DNA from: an uncultured Clostridia bacterium
GTDB lineage: Bacteria; Bacillota; Clostridia; Lachnospirales; Lachnospiraceae
NCBI GenBank assembly: GCA_945915235.1
Contig: CAMEEX010000011.1
Coordinates: 1-37,547, forward strand
DNA: 37,547 nt
Reading direction: 5' to 3'
The position numbers were made by a program, and so were the translations under genes. This document shows positions 1 through 8,740 of this stretch, piece after piece. The first letter of the stretch is position 1. Every line of letters begins with the position of its first letter. Below the pieces are notes generated by a model. The model worked only from the letters and a program-made list of their open reading frames with translations. It did no database searches and had not been told where the DNA came from.

Positions 1-3
1 GGT

Positions 4-1380
4 ATGAAAGAGAACATTAAAGAGAATAAGATGGGCGTTATGCCGATTGACAAGCTGATTGTGTCGATGTCGCTTCCGATAATGATATCGATGCTTGTGC
101 AGGCGCTGTACAATATTGTGGACAGCATATTTGTTGCGAAGATAAGTGAGGACGCGCTCACGGCGGTGTCGATGGCGTTTCCGATACAGAACCTTATGAT
201 TGCCGTCGGCGCAGGTACGGCGGTCGGCGTGAATGCGCTGCTTGCGCGCTCACTCGGTGAGAAGGACTATGACCGCGTAAATAAGATTGCCGAGAATGCA
301 GTGTTTTTGATTGCTTTAAGCTATGCGGCGTTTCTTCTTATAGGATTGTTTCTTGTGGAGCCGTTCTACAGGAGCCAGACGGATATCGAGTCAATCATCA
401 CATACGGAAAAGATTACATGGTTGTGGTTTGCTGCTTCTCGTTCGGTATTTTCACTCAGCTCATGTTTGAGCGAATGCTGCAGGCGACAGGAAAGACCAT
501 ATACACAATGATTACGCAGAGCGTGGGTGCGGTTATCAATATAATCCTTGATCCAATCCTCATCTTCGGGCTCCTCGGGCTTCCTAAGCTGGGCGTCACG
601 GGAGCGGCGGTCGCAACGGTTATAGGACAGATAACAGCCGGAATTATGGCTGCGTCGATAAACCACTTTAAGAACCACGAGGTAAATATCAGCATGAAGG
701 GCTTCAGACCTAGCGGAAATATCATAAAGATGATTTACGGTATAGGTGTTCCTTCAATCGTCATGCAGGCGATAGGTTCCATTATGAATTATGGAATGAA
801 TGTAATCCTCATCACCTTCTCATCGACGGCGACGGCGGTGTTCGGTGTGTATTTCAAGCTTCAGAGCTTCGTGTTCATGCCGGCTTTCGGCTTCAACAAC
901 GGAGTTATTCCTGTCATCGCCTATAACTACGGCGCGGGCAGCAGGGAGAGAGTTGTAAAGACCATGAAGCACAGCGTAGCCTACATTATGGGACTTCTGC
1001 TTGTTGGACTTGTGATTTTACAGACCATACCGGTGCCGCTCTTAAAGCTCTTTGAGGCGTCCGACAACATGCTTGCGCTCGGAGTTCCGGCACTTCGCAT
1101 AATCAGCCTCAGCTTCATATTCGCGGGCTTCTGTATCGCCTGCGGCAGTGCTTTCCAGGCACTCGGCAAGGCTGTCTACAGCATGATAGTCTCCGTGGCA
1201 AGACAGCTTGTCGTGCTTCTTCCGGTAGCATATATGCTCTCAAAGCTCGGAAACGTGGACTATGTATGGTGGGCTTTCCCTATCGCGGAGCTCATGTCGC
1301 TCGCGATGACGGTTCTGTTCCTCATCATATTGAATAAAAAGGTAATTTCAAAGATAGGAGTGAATGAAGATTATGAGTAA
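4..1380 (+). CDS. MATE family multidrug/Na+ antiporter
   Basis: A 458-residue polytopic membrane protein of the MATE efflux family, which export cationic drugs or toxic metabolites in exchange for Na+ or H+. The family-typical opening (SMSLPIMISMLVQALYNIVD, residues 22-41) is followed by about 12 hydrophobic segments arranged as two related halves. Length is normal for the family (about 450 residues). The start is the ATG at 4; its ribosome site lies outside the window, so a slightly longer N-terminus cannot be excluded, although the sequence looks complete from the first Met. Its stop overlaps the start of the next gene by 17 nt, which suggests translational coupling with the hydrolase. The substrate cannot be read from sequence. 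Confidence 0.93.
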   Translation: MKENIKENKMGVMPIDKLIVSMSLPIMISMLVQALYNIVDSIFVAKISEDALTAVSMAFPIQNLMIAVGAGTAVGVNALLARSLGEKDYDRVNKIAENAVFLIALSYAAFLLIGLFLVEPFYRSQTDIESIITYGKDYMVVVCCFSFGIFTQLMFERMLQATGKTIYTMITQSVGAVINIILDPILIFGLLGLPKLGVTGAAVATVIGQITAGIMAASINHFKNHEVNISMKGFRPSGNIIKMIYGIGVPSIVMQAIGSIMNYGMNVILITFSSTATAVFGVYFKLQSFVFMPAFGFNNGVIPVIAYNYGAGSRERVVKTMKHSVAYIMGLLLVGLVILQTIPVPLLKLFEASDNMLALGVPALRIISLSFIFAGFCIACGSAFQALGKAVYSMIVSVARQLVVLLPVAYMLSKLGNVDYVWWAFPIAELMSLAMTVLFLIILNKKVISKIGVNEDYE

Positions 1381-1900
1381 AAACGTACTTGCCGTTATTG
1401 ACATGCAGAATGATTTCATCGACGGAGCCCTCGGCACAAAGGAGGCACAGGCGATAGTCGCAGACGTGGCTGACTGCATAAAGAAAGCCTTGGAAAGAGG
1501 CGACGAGGTCGTCTACACAAGGGACACACATTTTGACAATTACATGGACACGCAGGAGGGCAGGAACCTTCCAGTGCCTCACTGCATAAAGGGGACAGCC
1601 GGCTGGGAAATCCGTGACGAGCTGAAAGCACTTCAGAACAACGATACAAAGGTGTTCGATAAGCTCACCTTCGGTTCGGTGGAACTTGCCACATACCTTA
1701 AAACAGTCGACGGGCTTGAGAGCGTGACACTTATCGGGCTCTGCACCGACATCTGCGTTATCTCAAACGCGATGGTGATTAAGGCGAACCTTCCTGAAGT
1801 TGCGATTAACGTCGTTGAGAACTGCTGCGCCGGGGTGACACCGCAGAGCCACCAAAATGCGCTTGAGGCGATGAAGATGTGCCAGATAATGGTAAGATAG
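1364..1900 (+). CDS. Isochorismatase-family cysteine hydrolase, nicotinamidase-like
   Basis: A 178-residue cytosolic hydrolase of the isochorismatase/nicotinamidase superfamily. The catalytic triad is visible: Asp13 in VIDMQNDF, Lys100 in DKLTFGS and nucleophile Cys131 in GLCTDICV. The metal-binding pattern of nicotinamidases is present as Asp and His in RDTHFDNY plus the His of VPHCIKG. The likely reaction is nicotinamide to nicotinate plus ammonia in NAD salvage, though other small amides are possible and pncA is not asserted. Start choice: the ATG at 1364 has AGGAG only 3 nt upstream, while an in-frame ATG at 1373 (MSKNVLAVID) has a 12-nt gap; either could be used. It overlaps the MATE gene by 17 nt and is probably co-transcribed with it. 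Confidence 0.88.
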   Translation: MKIMSKNVLAVIDMQNDFIDGALGTKEAQAIVADVADCIKKALERGDEVVYTRDTHFDNYMDTQEGRNLPVPHCIKGTAGWEIRDELKALQNNDTKVFDKLTFGSVELATYLKTVDGLESVTLIGLCTDICVISNAMVIKANLPEVAINVVENCCAGVTPQSHQNALEAMKMCQIMVR

Positions 1901-1939
1901 AAATAGTTAATATACGTTGTAGAGATTGTGGGGTGTTGT

Positions 1940-2825
1940 ATGAAGAATACAAAAGTGGAATGGATTGAGGTGTTTCGTAATGAGGCAGAGCGTGTTTTGC
2001 CGGAAGCATATAAACAAGTAGATAAGAAAAAAGGTGCCAATATAATAAATAATGCTATAAAGCACTTTTGCATTAAGATTATTGATAATATTAAAATCAC
2101 TGCCAAAATGGAATAATGAAGAGGTGTTAAATGAAATTCTGTTGGTTACATATGTCTCTTATATTGTAATGCTTGAATATAGAAATAAGGTATGGGCTTA
2201 TGAATATATGGCATTTGCACGAAGAGTAGGAGAATTGTGGGAACCATTTTGCAAATTACCGTTTGAGTTTCCAGTAAAAAAGTTAAAATTGATTGAAGCA
2301 CCAGATTTTCAGAAAGTTCAGGAAGGTATAAAAAAGAAAACATTAGAACATATTGCTGCATTGAGCATTACTAATGATGAAAAAAGAATGTTGAATTATT
2401 ATTATGCTATTCCATGGGAACTTGTTGATAGTGGTGAGATTAAATTAAAATTGGATTTGCATTTTGAGCAGAACGGAAATCATTATAATTGTGATTTTAA
2501 GAGCGGATTTAGTTCAAATGAAAAAGGGAATACCAACAGATTGTTGCTTGTTGGAAGTATCTATCAATCACTTGGACAAAATGAGGAAAACATCTTGTTT
2601 GTAAGGCAGGAAGAGGAACAGAATAATCATTATTTGCAGACGTTGAAAAATTCCCCGTATTGGAGTTGTTATTGTGCAAGTGATTGTTATTCAAAAATTG
2701 CTGAGTTTACAGGTTTTAATCTTAGAACCTGGTTAGATAATAATGTTGATTGGAAAAATGATATAAGTTCTGAATTTAGAAGACATTTAGAAGATAATGA
2801 GCTGATTGGATACTTGACTTGGTAA
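1940..2825 (+). pseudogene. Type II restriction endonuclease (PD-(D/E)XK), frameshifted
   Basis: Two overlapping reading frames together encode one protein of about 294 residues. The first runs from ATG 1940 (MKNTKVEWIEVFRNEAERVL) to a stop at 2116; the second carries the rest to 2825. Reading through the AAAA run at 2105-2108 as AAA joins them smoothly (..ITAKWNNEEVLNEI..), so a single extra A explains the break. The C-terminal part shows a PD-(D/E)XK-like nuclease core: Asp (codon 2454) in LKLDLHF, then 13 codons later CDFKSGF with Asp at 2493 and Lys at 2499. It lies 66 nt upstream of a DNA adenine methyltransferase gene, as expected for a cognate endonuclease. Recognition sequence unknown. 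The region is much more AT-rich than its neighbours. A sequencing error in the homopolymer is the main alternative to a true inactivating mutation. Confidence 0.72.
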
Positions 2826-2891
2826 GTTTTAAAATGTAAAATGAATACATGAAAAAACTTAAGATAGCACTTAAGAAAGTAGGTAATTATA

Positions 2892-4454
2892 ATGAGGGAC
2901 ATATACTGTTCATATTATACTGAGTCTTACGATATAACTTCTTACATGGTATCTAAGATGGGTATATCCGAAAATGAGTTGATATTGGAGCCGTCGGCTG
3001 GAGAAGGCACTTTTATTGATGAAATATTGGAGCGAAAGATAAAGGTTAGAATAGATGCTCTTGATATAAATAAAGATGCAATATTAAAGATGCAAAAAAA
3101 GTACTCTAACATAGCTGATGTAAATGTCAGACTTACAGACACACTTTTGGATGAGACGTTGGATAGCTATGCAAATAGTGAAATATGGCTAAAAAACACA
3201 GATATTCTTTTGGATGAACAATTAGATTTATTTAGCTATAAAGGTGGACATTATGACAGAGTAATTGGCAATCCACCATATGGGGCATGGCAAAATTATG
3301 AAAAAAGGGAATTGTTAAAGAAAAAGTATGCTGGTCAGTATATAAAAGAGACATACACCCTTTTTTTATTAAGAAGCCTATCTGTTTTAAAAAAAGGTGG
3401 AAGATTATCTTTTATTATTCCTGATACATTTTTATTTCTTAACATGCATGAAAAATTGAGAAAGATTTTGTTGACCAATGCTAAGATAGAAGAAATTCTT
3501 ATTTTTCCTTCTAAGTTTTTTCCAGGTGTAAGTTTTGGATATTCAAATTTATCTATTATTACCATGGAAAAGTGCGATAGGAGTGAAGCACTTAATAATA
3601 GTATAAGAATAATAAAGGGTTTTAAATCATCGGCAGAATTTGAAAAAATATTAAGTAATAAGTTTGAAAAGCATCATAAAATATTTGAATTAAAACAACT
3701 TGATGTATTCACAACTGAGAAGAGTAGATTTATTCTTGCTGATGATGAAGTATCAACTATTATTGGGGTATCTGACAGAAAATTAGGAGATGTGGCATCT
3801 GTTGTAACAGGATTTTATTCAGGAAATAATAAAAAGTTTGTTTGCGCCAAGAATGAAAATGTTAAAAATTCAAAGGGATATAATGTGGTTGATATAAATA
3901 AGATAGCATATACAACCTCTCTAACAGGCACAGATGGAGTTGGAGAAGTATATATTCCCTATGTAAAGAGCTCATCTTCTACAAGATATAAAAGGGCAGA
4001 AGATGAGTGGTTTGTGAGATGGGATAGTGAAACGGTAAAGTTTTATAATACTGACCGCAAGGCAAGATATCAAAATTCGCAGTATTATTTTAAAAAAGGA
4101 ATTGCAATTCCGATGGTCAAGTCAAAAGAGATAAAAGCAACATTAATGGAAAATCGTGTGTTTGACCAATCAATAGTTGGTATTTTTCCGACGGATGAAA
4201 AGGATATGGACTATTTGTTGGCGTTGATGAATTCAGATGTAATAAACAGATTGATACATATTATCAATCCTACCGCCAATAATTCGTCGAATTATGTTAA
4301 GCAGCTGCCATATAGGGTTCCATCGTTGAAAGATAGGAAAAGGATTGAAGAGAATGTTGAGAAAATTCTTGCTTTAAATATAACGACGGATAGTGAACAA
4401 ATAGAAAAATTGCATAGGCAAAATAATGAATTAATAGAAAAGGCATATTTGTAA
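2892..4454 (+). CDS. DNA adenine-N6 methyltransferase (Eco57I/TaqI-like)
   Basis: A 520-residue S-adenosylmethionine-dependent DNA methyltransferase. Motif I (EPSAGEGTF, residues 33-41) binds AdoMet, and the catalytic motif IV NPPYG (127-131) is the N6-adenine type. The following FIIPDTFLF segment and the C-terminal half resemble the target-recognition domain of TaqI/Eco57I-class enzymes (type II gamma-like order). It would protect host DNA from the upstream nuclease, which appears frameshifted, so this may now act as an orphan methyltransferase. Start ATG 2892 has only a weak upstream AGTAGG. The gene is strongly AT-rich (AAA/ATA/TTT-heavy codons) compared with the flanking genes, which suggests horizontal acquisition. 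A rho-independent terminator follows directly after the stop. Confidence 0.9.
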   Translation: MRDIYCSYYTESYDITSYMVSKMGISENELILEPSAGEGTFIDEILERKIKVRIDALDINKDAILKMQKKYSNIADVNVRLTDTLLDETLDSYANSEIWLKNTDILLDEQLDLFSYKGGHYDRVIGNPPYGAWQNYEKRELLKKKYAGQYIKETYTLFLLRSLSVLKKGGRLSFIIPDTFLFLNMHEKLRKILLTNAKIEEILIFPSKFFPGVSFGYSNLSIITMEKCDRSEALNNSIRIIKGFKSSAEFEKILSNKFEKHHKIFELKQLDVFTTEKSRFILADDEVSTIIGVSDRKLGDVASVVTGFYSGNNKKFVCAKNENVKNSKGYNVVDINKIAYTTSLTGTDGVGEVYIPYVKSSSSTRYKRAEDEWFVRWDSETVKFYNTDRKARYQNSQYYFKKGIAIPMVKSKEIKATLMENRVFDQSIVGIFPTDEKDMDYLLALMNSDVINRLIHIINPTANNSSNYVKQLPYRVPSLKDRKRIEENVEKILALNITTDSEQIEKLHRQNNELIEKAYL

Positions 4455-4475
4455 AGGGGCTGTAAAGCCCCTTTT
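4453..4475 (+). terminator. Rho-independent terminator of the restriction-modification module
   Basis: Stem AAAGGGGC / GCCCCTTT with a 6-nt loop (TGTAAA), continuing into a T-run. It starts at the methyltransferase stop codon. Confidence 0.85.
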
Positions 4476-4485
4476 TATGTGCCCA

Positions 4486-4792
4486 GATTGGGTTGTCATA
4501 ACATGCCCTAAAGCCTGAACGTGTATAATGTTTTGTGGTTATGGATATCGCGACTTTTATGAGGGGCTTAGTTGTTCTTAGGGCTCTGGCGGTTGTCCAG
4601 CCAAAAGCAGCATGGACGCTGCTTTAGAAGCAATGCATACAGGACGTATGCTTTGCTTCGGTGGCGGGAGTATAGAAAATACAGCCCAGAGCCCTTAGAA
4701 CAACTTAGCCCCGAGTAACGGAGCCGATGTCCCTAACCACAAACCATTATACACCCACAGATTGCACACAGGCATGTTATGCCACCCCAATC
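4486..4792 (+). repeat. 307-bp nested palindromic element with two internal GGA-loop hairpins
   Basis: Imperfect inverted repeat filling the space between two convergent genes. Outer arms: GATTGGG..CATAACATGCC (4486-4507) against its complement at 4771-4792. A second arm pair includes GTGTATAATG (left) and CATTATACAC (right). Innermost arms are a perfect 27-bp pair, 4563-4589 and 4686-4712. The core (4590-4685) carries CCAGCCA, hairpin A (4604-4625, loop ATGGAC), hairpin B (4627-4659, loop AGGAC) and CGGTGGCGG (4659-4667). A related copy in the opposite orientation lies at 37123-37433. No open reading frame of note is inside. It could be a MITE-like mobile element or a structured RNA gene. 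Confidence 0.8.
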
Positions 4793-4819
4793 GTCCGTTA
4801 TACAATTATGCCTTCAAAT

Positions 4820-5293
4820 TTACGCCTTCGCGCCCTTCTTCTCGAACAGCTTGAAGAAATTGCGTACCCCAGGTCCTGCGAAGAATATCTGCCAGCAGAG
4901 TGCCATAGGGAAGTTGAGCGCGAGCTTCTGGAGCCATACGGCGACAACCTGTGAGCCAGGGTGCGCGAAGAGCAGTGTGGCGATGAGGCTCATTGTCGGG
5001 CACATGAGGCATACGATCATGGAGGAGATGCCGAGGGTTATTAAAAACGGGCTGTCCTTTTCAGGGTTTACGAAGCGGAAGGCGAGCTTAATTGCAAGTC
5101 TCTCGAACACGAACATCTCGAGGACGATTGCGATAGGCCACATAATCGGAATTTCGTGGAACGCGATGAGGAAAATCTGGTTGCTCATACCGCCCATCTC
5201 GATGGCGATATTGTAGCATACCATGGCATAGACCATGACGAATGCCATGACGGCTGTGAAGATAAGACTCTGTAAAAATGATTTCTTTTGCAT
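4820..5293 (-). CDS. DUF2798 family membrane protein
   Basis: A 157-residue protein with four predicted membrane helices (for example FTAVMAFVMVYAMVCYNIAI, IMWPIAIVLEMFVFERLAIK, TLGISSMIVCLMCPTMSLIA and NFPMALCWQIFFAGPGVRNF). The sequence matches what I know of the DUF2798 family, which usually carries two copies of a short two-helix unit; its function is unknown. Start ATG (5291-5293) has a good ribosome site, the complement of TCTCCTTT at 5300-5307. It is monocistronic and divergent from the oxidoreductase gene, with a 350-bp shared upstream region that holds a long palindrome. Its 3' end abuts the palindromic element at 4486-4792. Confidence 0.85.
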   Translation of the reverse strand: MQKKSFLQSLIFTAVMAFVMVYAMVCYNIAIEMGGMSNQIFLIAFHEIPIMWPIAIVLEMFVFERLAIKLAFRFVNPEKDSPFLITLGISSMIVCLMCPTMSLIATLLFAHPGSQVVAVWLQKLALNFPMALCWQIFFAGPGVRNFFKLFEKKGAKA

Positions 5294-5330
5294 AATTTTT
5301 CTCCTTTAGATATAATTTTGGGCATAAAAA

Positions 5331-5372
5331 ATACATGTGTGTTGTTCGTTCATCATGCAAACACGCATGTAT
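5331..5372. promoter_or_regulatory. Palindrome upstream of the DUF2798 gene (possible operator)
   Basis: Arms ATACATGTGTGTTG (5331-5344) and AAACACGCATGTAT (5359-5372) match at 12 of 14 positions around a 14-nt spacer. It sits about 40-80 bp upstream of the DUF2798 start codon. It could be a dyad operator or a 5' leader hairpin. Confidence 0.45.
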
Positions 5373-5474
5373 CGTTTCCAATTATATACCAAAGTTCTCT
5401 ATGCAGTTTACAGGCAGATATAATAACACATAAAATCCGATTATGCAAGAATAATATTTCAACGGATTTTACTA

Positions 5475-5499
5475 AAAAAATGAAAAACATTCATTTTTT
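5475..5499. promoter_or_regulatory. AT-rich inverted repeat in the divergent intergenic region
   Basis: AAAAAATGAA (5475-5484) and TTCATTTTTT (5490-5499) form a perfect 10-bp dyad with a 5-nt spacer. It lies just upstream of the predicted promoter at 5512-5540, where an activator or repressor could bind. It could also end transcription entering from either side. Confidence 0.4.
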
Positions 5500-5511
5500 A
5501 TAGGAAATAAG

Positions 5512-5540
5512 TTGAGAAAATATAGGAAATATAGTATAAT
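5512..5540 (+). promoter_or_regulatory. Sigma-A type promoter for the oxidoreductase-hyp operon
   Basis: TTGAGA (5512-5517), a 17-nt spacer and TATAAT (5535-5540). This predicts a transcript start near 5547 and a leader of about 100 nt before the ATG at 5645. It is the clearest sigma-A promoter I noted in the window. Confidence 0.7.
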
Positions 5541-5644
5541 ATGTTTATAATTTAACAATCTTTGCGGCTGTTTGGAAAACCTTGCGGACAGTCACAAATC
5601 TTTTACAAATTATGTTATGTACAAATCTACGAAGGAGTGTGGTT

Positions 5645-8344
5645 ATGGGAGAACCGAGAGAACTGATTTTAAAGCTGGGTCAGAAGATAACTGACAGAAT
5701 AGGCGTTAAAGTCACAGAAAATGACCCTGAATACTGGGGACTCGCAGGAGTTGTCACTGACGAGATGGCAGAGGTCGCACTGTCAATGAAGGTGCGTGTT
5801 CCTGACACGGCGGAGAACATCGCAAGAAAATGCGGCAAGAGCGTGGAGAGAACCGAGGAGCTCTTAAAAGAGATGAGCGTCATCGGTATCATCGAGTACA
5901 ACTGGGAGAATGAGGACAGGCACAAGCAGTATCTTCTTCCGATGTTTGTTCCGGGAAGTGCGGAGTTCATGGTGATGAACGGGCCGCAGGTTGAGAAACA
6001 CCCGGAGCTGGCGGATTTCTTCGACCAGATGACAAGGCTTCCGCTTGAGAAGGTAACACCGCTTGTTCCGCCGGGAGGAGCGGGAGTCGGAATGCATGTT
6101 ATTCCGGTGGAGAAGGCTATTCCGGCGACTCAGCAGTCGGCAAGCGTGGAGCACATTTCCTACTGGCTCAACAAGTACAAGGATAAGTACGCCGTGGGTG
6201 CATGCTCCTGCCGACGTCAGCAGAGAGTCAGAGGCGAGGGCACGGGCGAGATAGAGGGCGAACTCTGTATCGGCGTCGGCGATATGGCGGATTTCCTTGT
6301 CGAGACGGGAAGAGGACGCTACATCGATATCGATGAGGTTATGGATATTTTAAGGAGAGCCGAGAAGAACGGTTTCGTGCATCAGATAACCAACATCGAC
6401 GGTCAGGACAAGATATTTGCCATCTGTAACTGTGCGCCGGGCGTGTGCAATGCGCTCAGAACCTCACAGCTTTTCAACACGCCGAACATGTCGCGCTCAG
6501 CCTATGTGGCCAGTGTCGACACTGCAAGCTGTGTGGCCTGCGGACGCTGCGTTGAGTTCTGCCCTACAGGTGCGGCGAAGCTCGGACAGAAGCTGTGCAC
6601 GAAGCATGGCGCGGTCGAGTATCCGAGACATGAGCTGCCTGACAAGGTTAAGTGGGGACCGGATAAGTGGGACCCGGATTTCCGCGACAACAGCAAGATT
6701 AACTGTTATGATACGGGAACCTCGCCATGTAAGACGGCATGTCCTGCACACCTTCCGGTACAGGGCTATGTAAAGATGGCGGCACAGGGAAGATATATGG
6801 ACGCTCTCAAGCTCATCAAGACTGAGAATCCGTTCCCGGCAGTCTGCGGTGCTATCTGTAACAGACGCTGTGAGGACGCTTGTACGAGAGGCAAAGTTGA
6901 CGAGGCGGTTGCCATCGACGAGATTAAGAAGTTCATAGCGGCACAGGAGCTTCATGCCGACAAGAGATACATACCTGAGACTGAGAACCACGAGGGCAAG
7001 TTCTTCGAGGAGAAGATTGCCGTTATCGGCGGTGGTCCTGCCGGAATGTCGGCGGCTTATTATCTTCGCGAGAAGGGTTATCCTGTCACGGTGTTTGAGA
7101 AGGAGAAGAGACCGGGCGGTATGCTTTTAAATGGTATTCCTTCCTTCAGGCTTGAGAAGAATGTGATTGATGCCGAGATAGACGTGTTACGCAAGATGGG
7201 TATTGAGTTTAAGTGCGGCGTAGAGGTCGGATGCGATGTCACACTTGATGAACTCCGTGCACAGGGCTACAAGGCGTTTTACGTTGCGATAGGTGCACAG
7301 GGCGGACGCATGGCAGGAGTGCCGGGTGAGGACGCAGAGGGTGTCATCACGGGAGTTGATTTCCTCAGAAAGGTCAACACGGACGAGAACAGCGTGAAGC
7401 TTAGCGGACGCACGGTTGTAATCGGCGGCGGTAACGTGGCGGTCGATGTGGCTAGAACGGCAGTGAGAGCGGGCTCCGATGAGGTGTCGATGTTCTGTCT
7501 TGAGTCGAGAGAGGGCATGCCTGCGGCAGCGGACGAGGTACATGAGGCTCTTGAGGAGGGCATCAAGGTCGGAAACGGCTGGGGACCTAAGGAAATTCTC
7601 ACAGAGAACGGACATGTTAAGGGAATTGTGTTTAAGAAATGTGTGTCCGTGCTCGATGAGAACAAGCGCTTCAATCCTGTATACGATGAGAACGAGCTTA
7701 TCACGGTTGACTGTGAGAACATCATTCTCTCAATCGGTCAGTCCATCGTATGGGGCGATCTGTTAAAGGGCAGCAAGGTTGAGTTAAGACCGAACAAGAC
7801 CGCCGTTGCAGATGCGCTCACCTACCAGACCGCGGAGCCGGATATCTTCGTCGGAGGAGATGTTTACACAGGACCACGCTTTGCCATCGATGCCATAGCG
7901 GCGGGCAAGGAGGGCTGCGTGTCAATCCACCGTTTTGTACATAAGGGACACAGCCTCACGCTTGCGAGAAATAAGAGACAGTTCATCGAGCTTGACAAGG
8001 ACGATATCGTTCTCGAGAGCTTTGACAATTCGCCGAGACAGGTGCCTGAAAAGAAGAAGGGGCTTGACGGAACCTTCCGCGATAACAGGGAAACCTTTAC
8101 TGAGGAGCAGGTAAAGAAGGAGGCGAACCGCTGTCTTGGCTGCGGAGCCACCGTTGTCGACCCTAACAAGTGTATCGGCTGCGGACTGTGTACGACCAAG
8201 TGTGAGTTTGATGCCATTCATCTCAGCCGTGACATTCCTGCGGCAAGCAACATGTACAAGTCCGAGGACAAGATGAAGGCAATTCTTCCTTATGCGCTCA
8301 AGAGGCAGATCAAGATTGTCTTTAACAAGGATAAGAAGAAATAA
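5645..8344 (+). CDS. Multidomain FAD/NAD(P)-dependent oxidoreductase with Fe-S clusters
   Basis: An 899-residue cytosolic redox enzyme. The N-terminal ~250 residues include a winged-helix-like segment and a Cys-rich region (GACSCRRQQR; ICNCAPGVCN). A ferredoxin motif follows (CVACGRCVEFCP), then a GltD/dihydropyrimidine-dehydrogenase-type cluster domain (CKTACPAHLPVQGY..CGAICNRRCEDAC), an FAD-binding Rossmann motif (VIGGGPAGMSAAYYL), an NAD(P) motif (VIGGGNVAVDVARTA), the closing FAD motif (FVGGDVYTGP) and a C-terminal ferredoxin (CIGCGLCTTKCEFDAI). It probably moves electrons between NAD(P)H, flavin and Fe-S carriers; the partner is unknown. Start: ATG 5645 with GAAGGAG 7 nt upstream, rather than the longer TTG-initiated frame from 5582. 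First gene of the operon with hypA and hypB. Confidence 0.85.
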   Translation: MGEPRELILKLGQKITDRIGVKVTENDPEYWGLAGVVTDEMAEVALSMKVRVPDTAENIARKCGKSVERTEELLKEMSVIGIIEYNWENEDRHKQYLLPMFVPGSAEFMVMNGPQVEKHPELADFFDQMTRLPLEKVTPLVPPGGAGVGMHVIPVEKAIPATQQSASVEHISYWLNKYKDKYAVGACSCRRQQRVRGEGTGEIEGELCIGVGDMADFLVETGRGRYIDIDEVMDILRRAEKNGFVHQITNIDGQDKIFAICNCAPGVCNALRTSQLFNTPNMSRSAYVASVDTASCVACGRCVEFCPTGAAKLGQKLCTKHGAVEYPRHELPDKVKWGPDKWDPDFRDNSKINCYDTGTSPCKTACPAHLPVQGYVKMAAQGRYMDALKLIKTENPFPAVCGAICNRRCEDACTRGKVDEAVAIDEIKKFIAAQELHADKRYIPETENHEGKFFEEKIAVIGGGPAGMSAAYYLREKGYPVTVFEKEKRPGGMLLNGIPSFRLEKNVIDAEIDVLRKMGIEFKCGVEVGCDVTLDELRAQGYKAFYVAIGAQGGRMAGVPGEDAEGVITGVDFLRKVNTDENSVKLSGRTVVIGGGNVAVDVARTAVRAGSDEVSMFCLESREGMPAAADEVHEALEEGIKVGNGWGPKEILTENGHVKGIVFKKCVSVLDENKRFNPVYDENELITVDCENIILSIGQSIVWGDLLKGSKVELRPNKTAVADALTYQTAEPDIFVGGDVYTGPRFAIDAIAAGKEGCVSIHRFVHKGHSLTLARNKRQFIELDKDDIVLESFDNSPRQVPEKKKGLDGTFRDNRETFTEEQVKKEANRCLGCGATVVDPNKCIGCGLCTTKCEFDAIHLSRDIPAASNMYKSEDKMKAILPYALKRQIKIVFNKDKKK

Positions 8345-8395
8345 TGCATGATATCATTCATATCATTATATTTGTAAAAAAATTGAGGGCATGAG

Positions 8396-8740
8396 ATGCA
8401 CGAGCTGGGAATAATTGTACACATAGCAAAGACACTCGATGAGCTTGCGGTTGAGAACAAGCTCACGGAGATTGCATCGGTCACGCTCGAGGTGGGAGAG
8501 GTGAGCGGGATAGTTCCTGATTTTCTCACGGACTGCTGGCAGTATTATAGGAAGAAGAACGACCTTATCAAGGACTCGGAGCTTAGGATAGACGTTCTTC
8601 CGGCTACAACCTACTGCGAGGACTGTGAGAAAACCTATCCTACCGTGAAGTATGGGCGCGAGTGCCCGTACTGCCACGGACCTCATACATATCTTGTCGA
8701 GGGAAACGAGTGCAATATCAAGGAAATCGAGGCGTGCTGA
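8396..8740 (+). CDS. hypA: HypA-family nickel metallochaperone
   Basis: A 114-residue protein with the HypA hallmarks. The N-terminal Met-His-Glu supplies His2 for nickel binding, and a zinc site is formed by Cys74/Cys77 (CEDC) and Cys90/Cys93 (CPYC). Length is typical (about 115). HypA passes Ni2+ with HypB into the active site of [NiFe]-hydrogenase, or sometimes another nickel enzyme. Start ATG 8396 has TTGAGGG about 6 nt upstream. It follows the oxidoreductase by 51 nt and precedes a membrane protein and hypB. No hydrogenase subunit or other hyp gene (C, D, E, F) is present in this window. Confidence 0.92.
   Translation: MHELGIIVHIAKTLDELAVENKLTEIASVTLEVGEVSGIVPDFLTDCWQYYRKKNDLIKDSELRIDVLPATTYCEDCEKTYPTVKYGRECPYCHGPHTYLVEGNECNIKEIEAC

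Noticed and set aside
2082-2825. The second reading frame of the restriction gene as a complete independent gene
   Set aside because: ATG 2082 has no ribosome site, it overlaps the end of the first frame, and removing one A joins both parts into one continuous protein with consistent composition.
8348-8370. ATGATATCAT palindrome just before hypA as a NikR-type nickel operator
   Set aside because: The spacing and half-sites do not match the GTATGA-N16-TCATAC NikR consensus, and short AT-rich palindromes are common between genes here.
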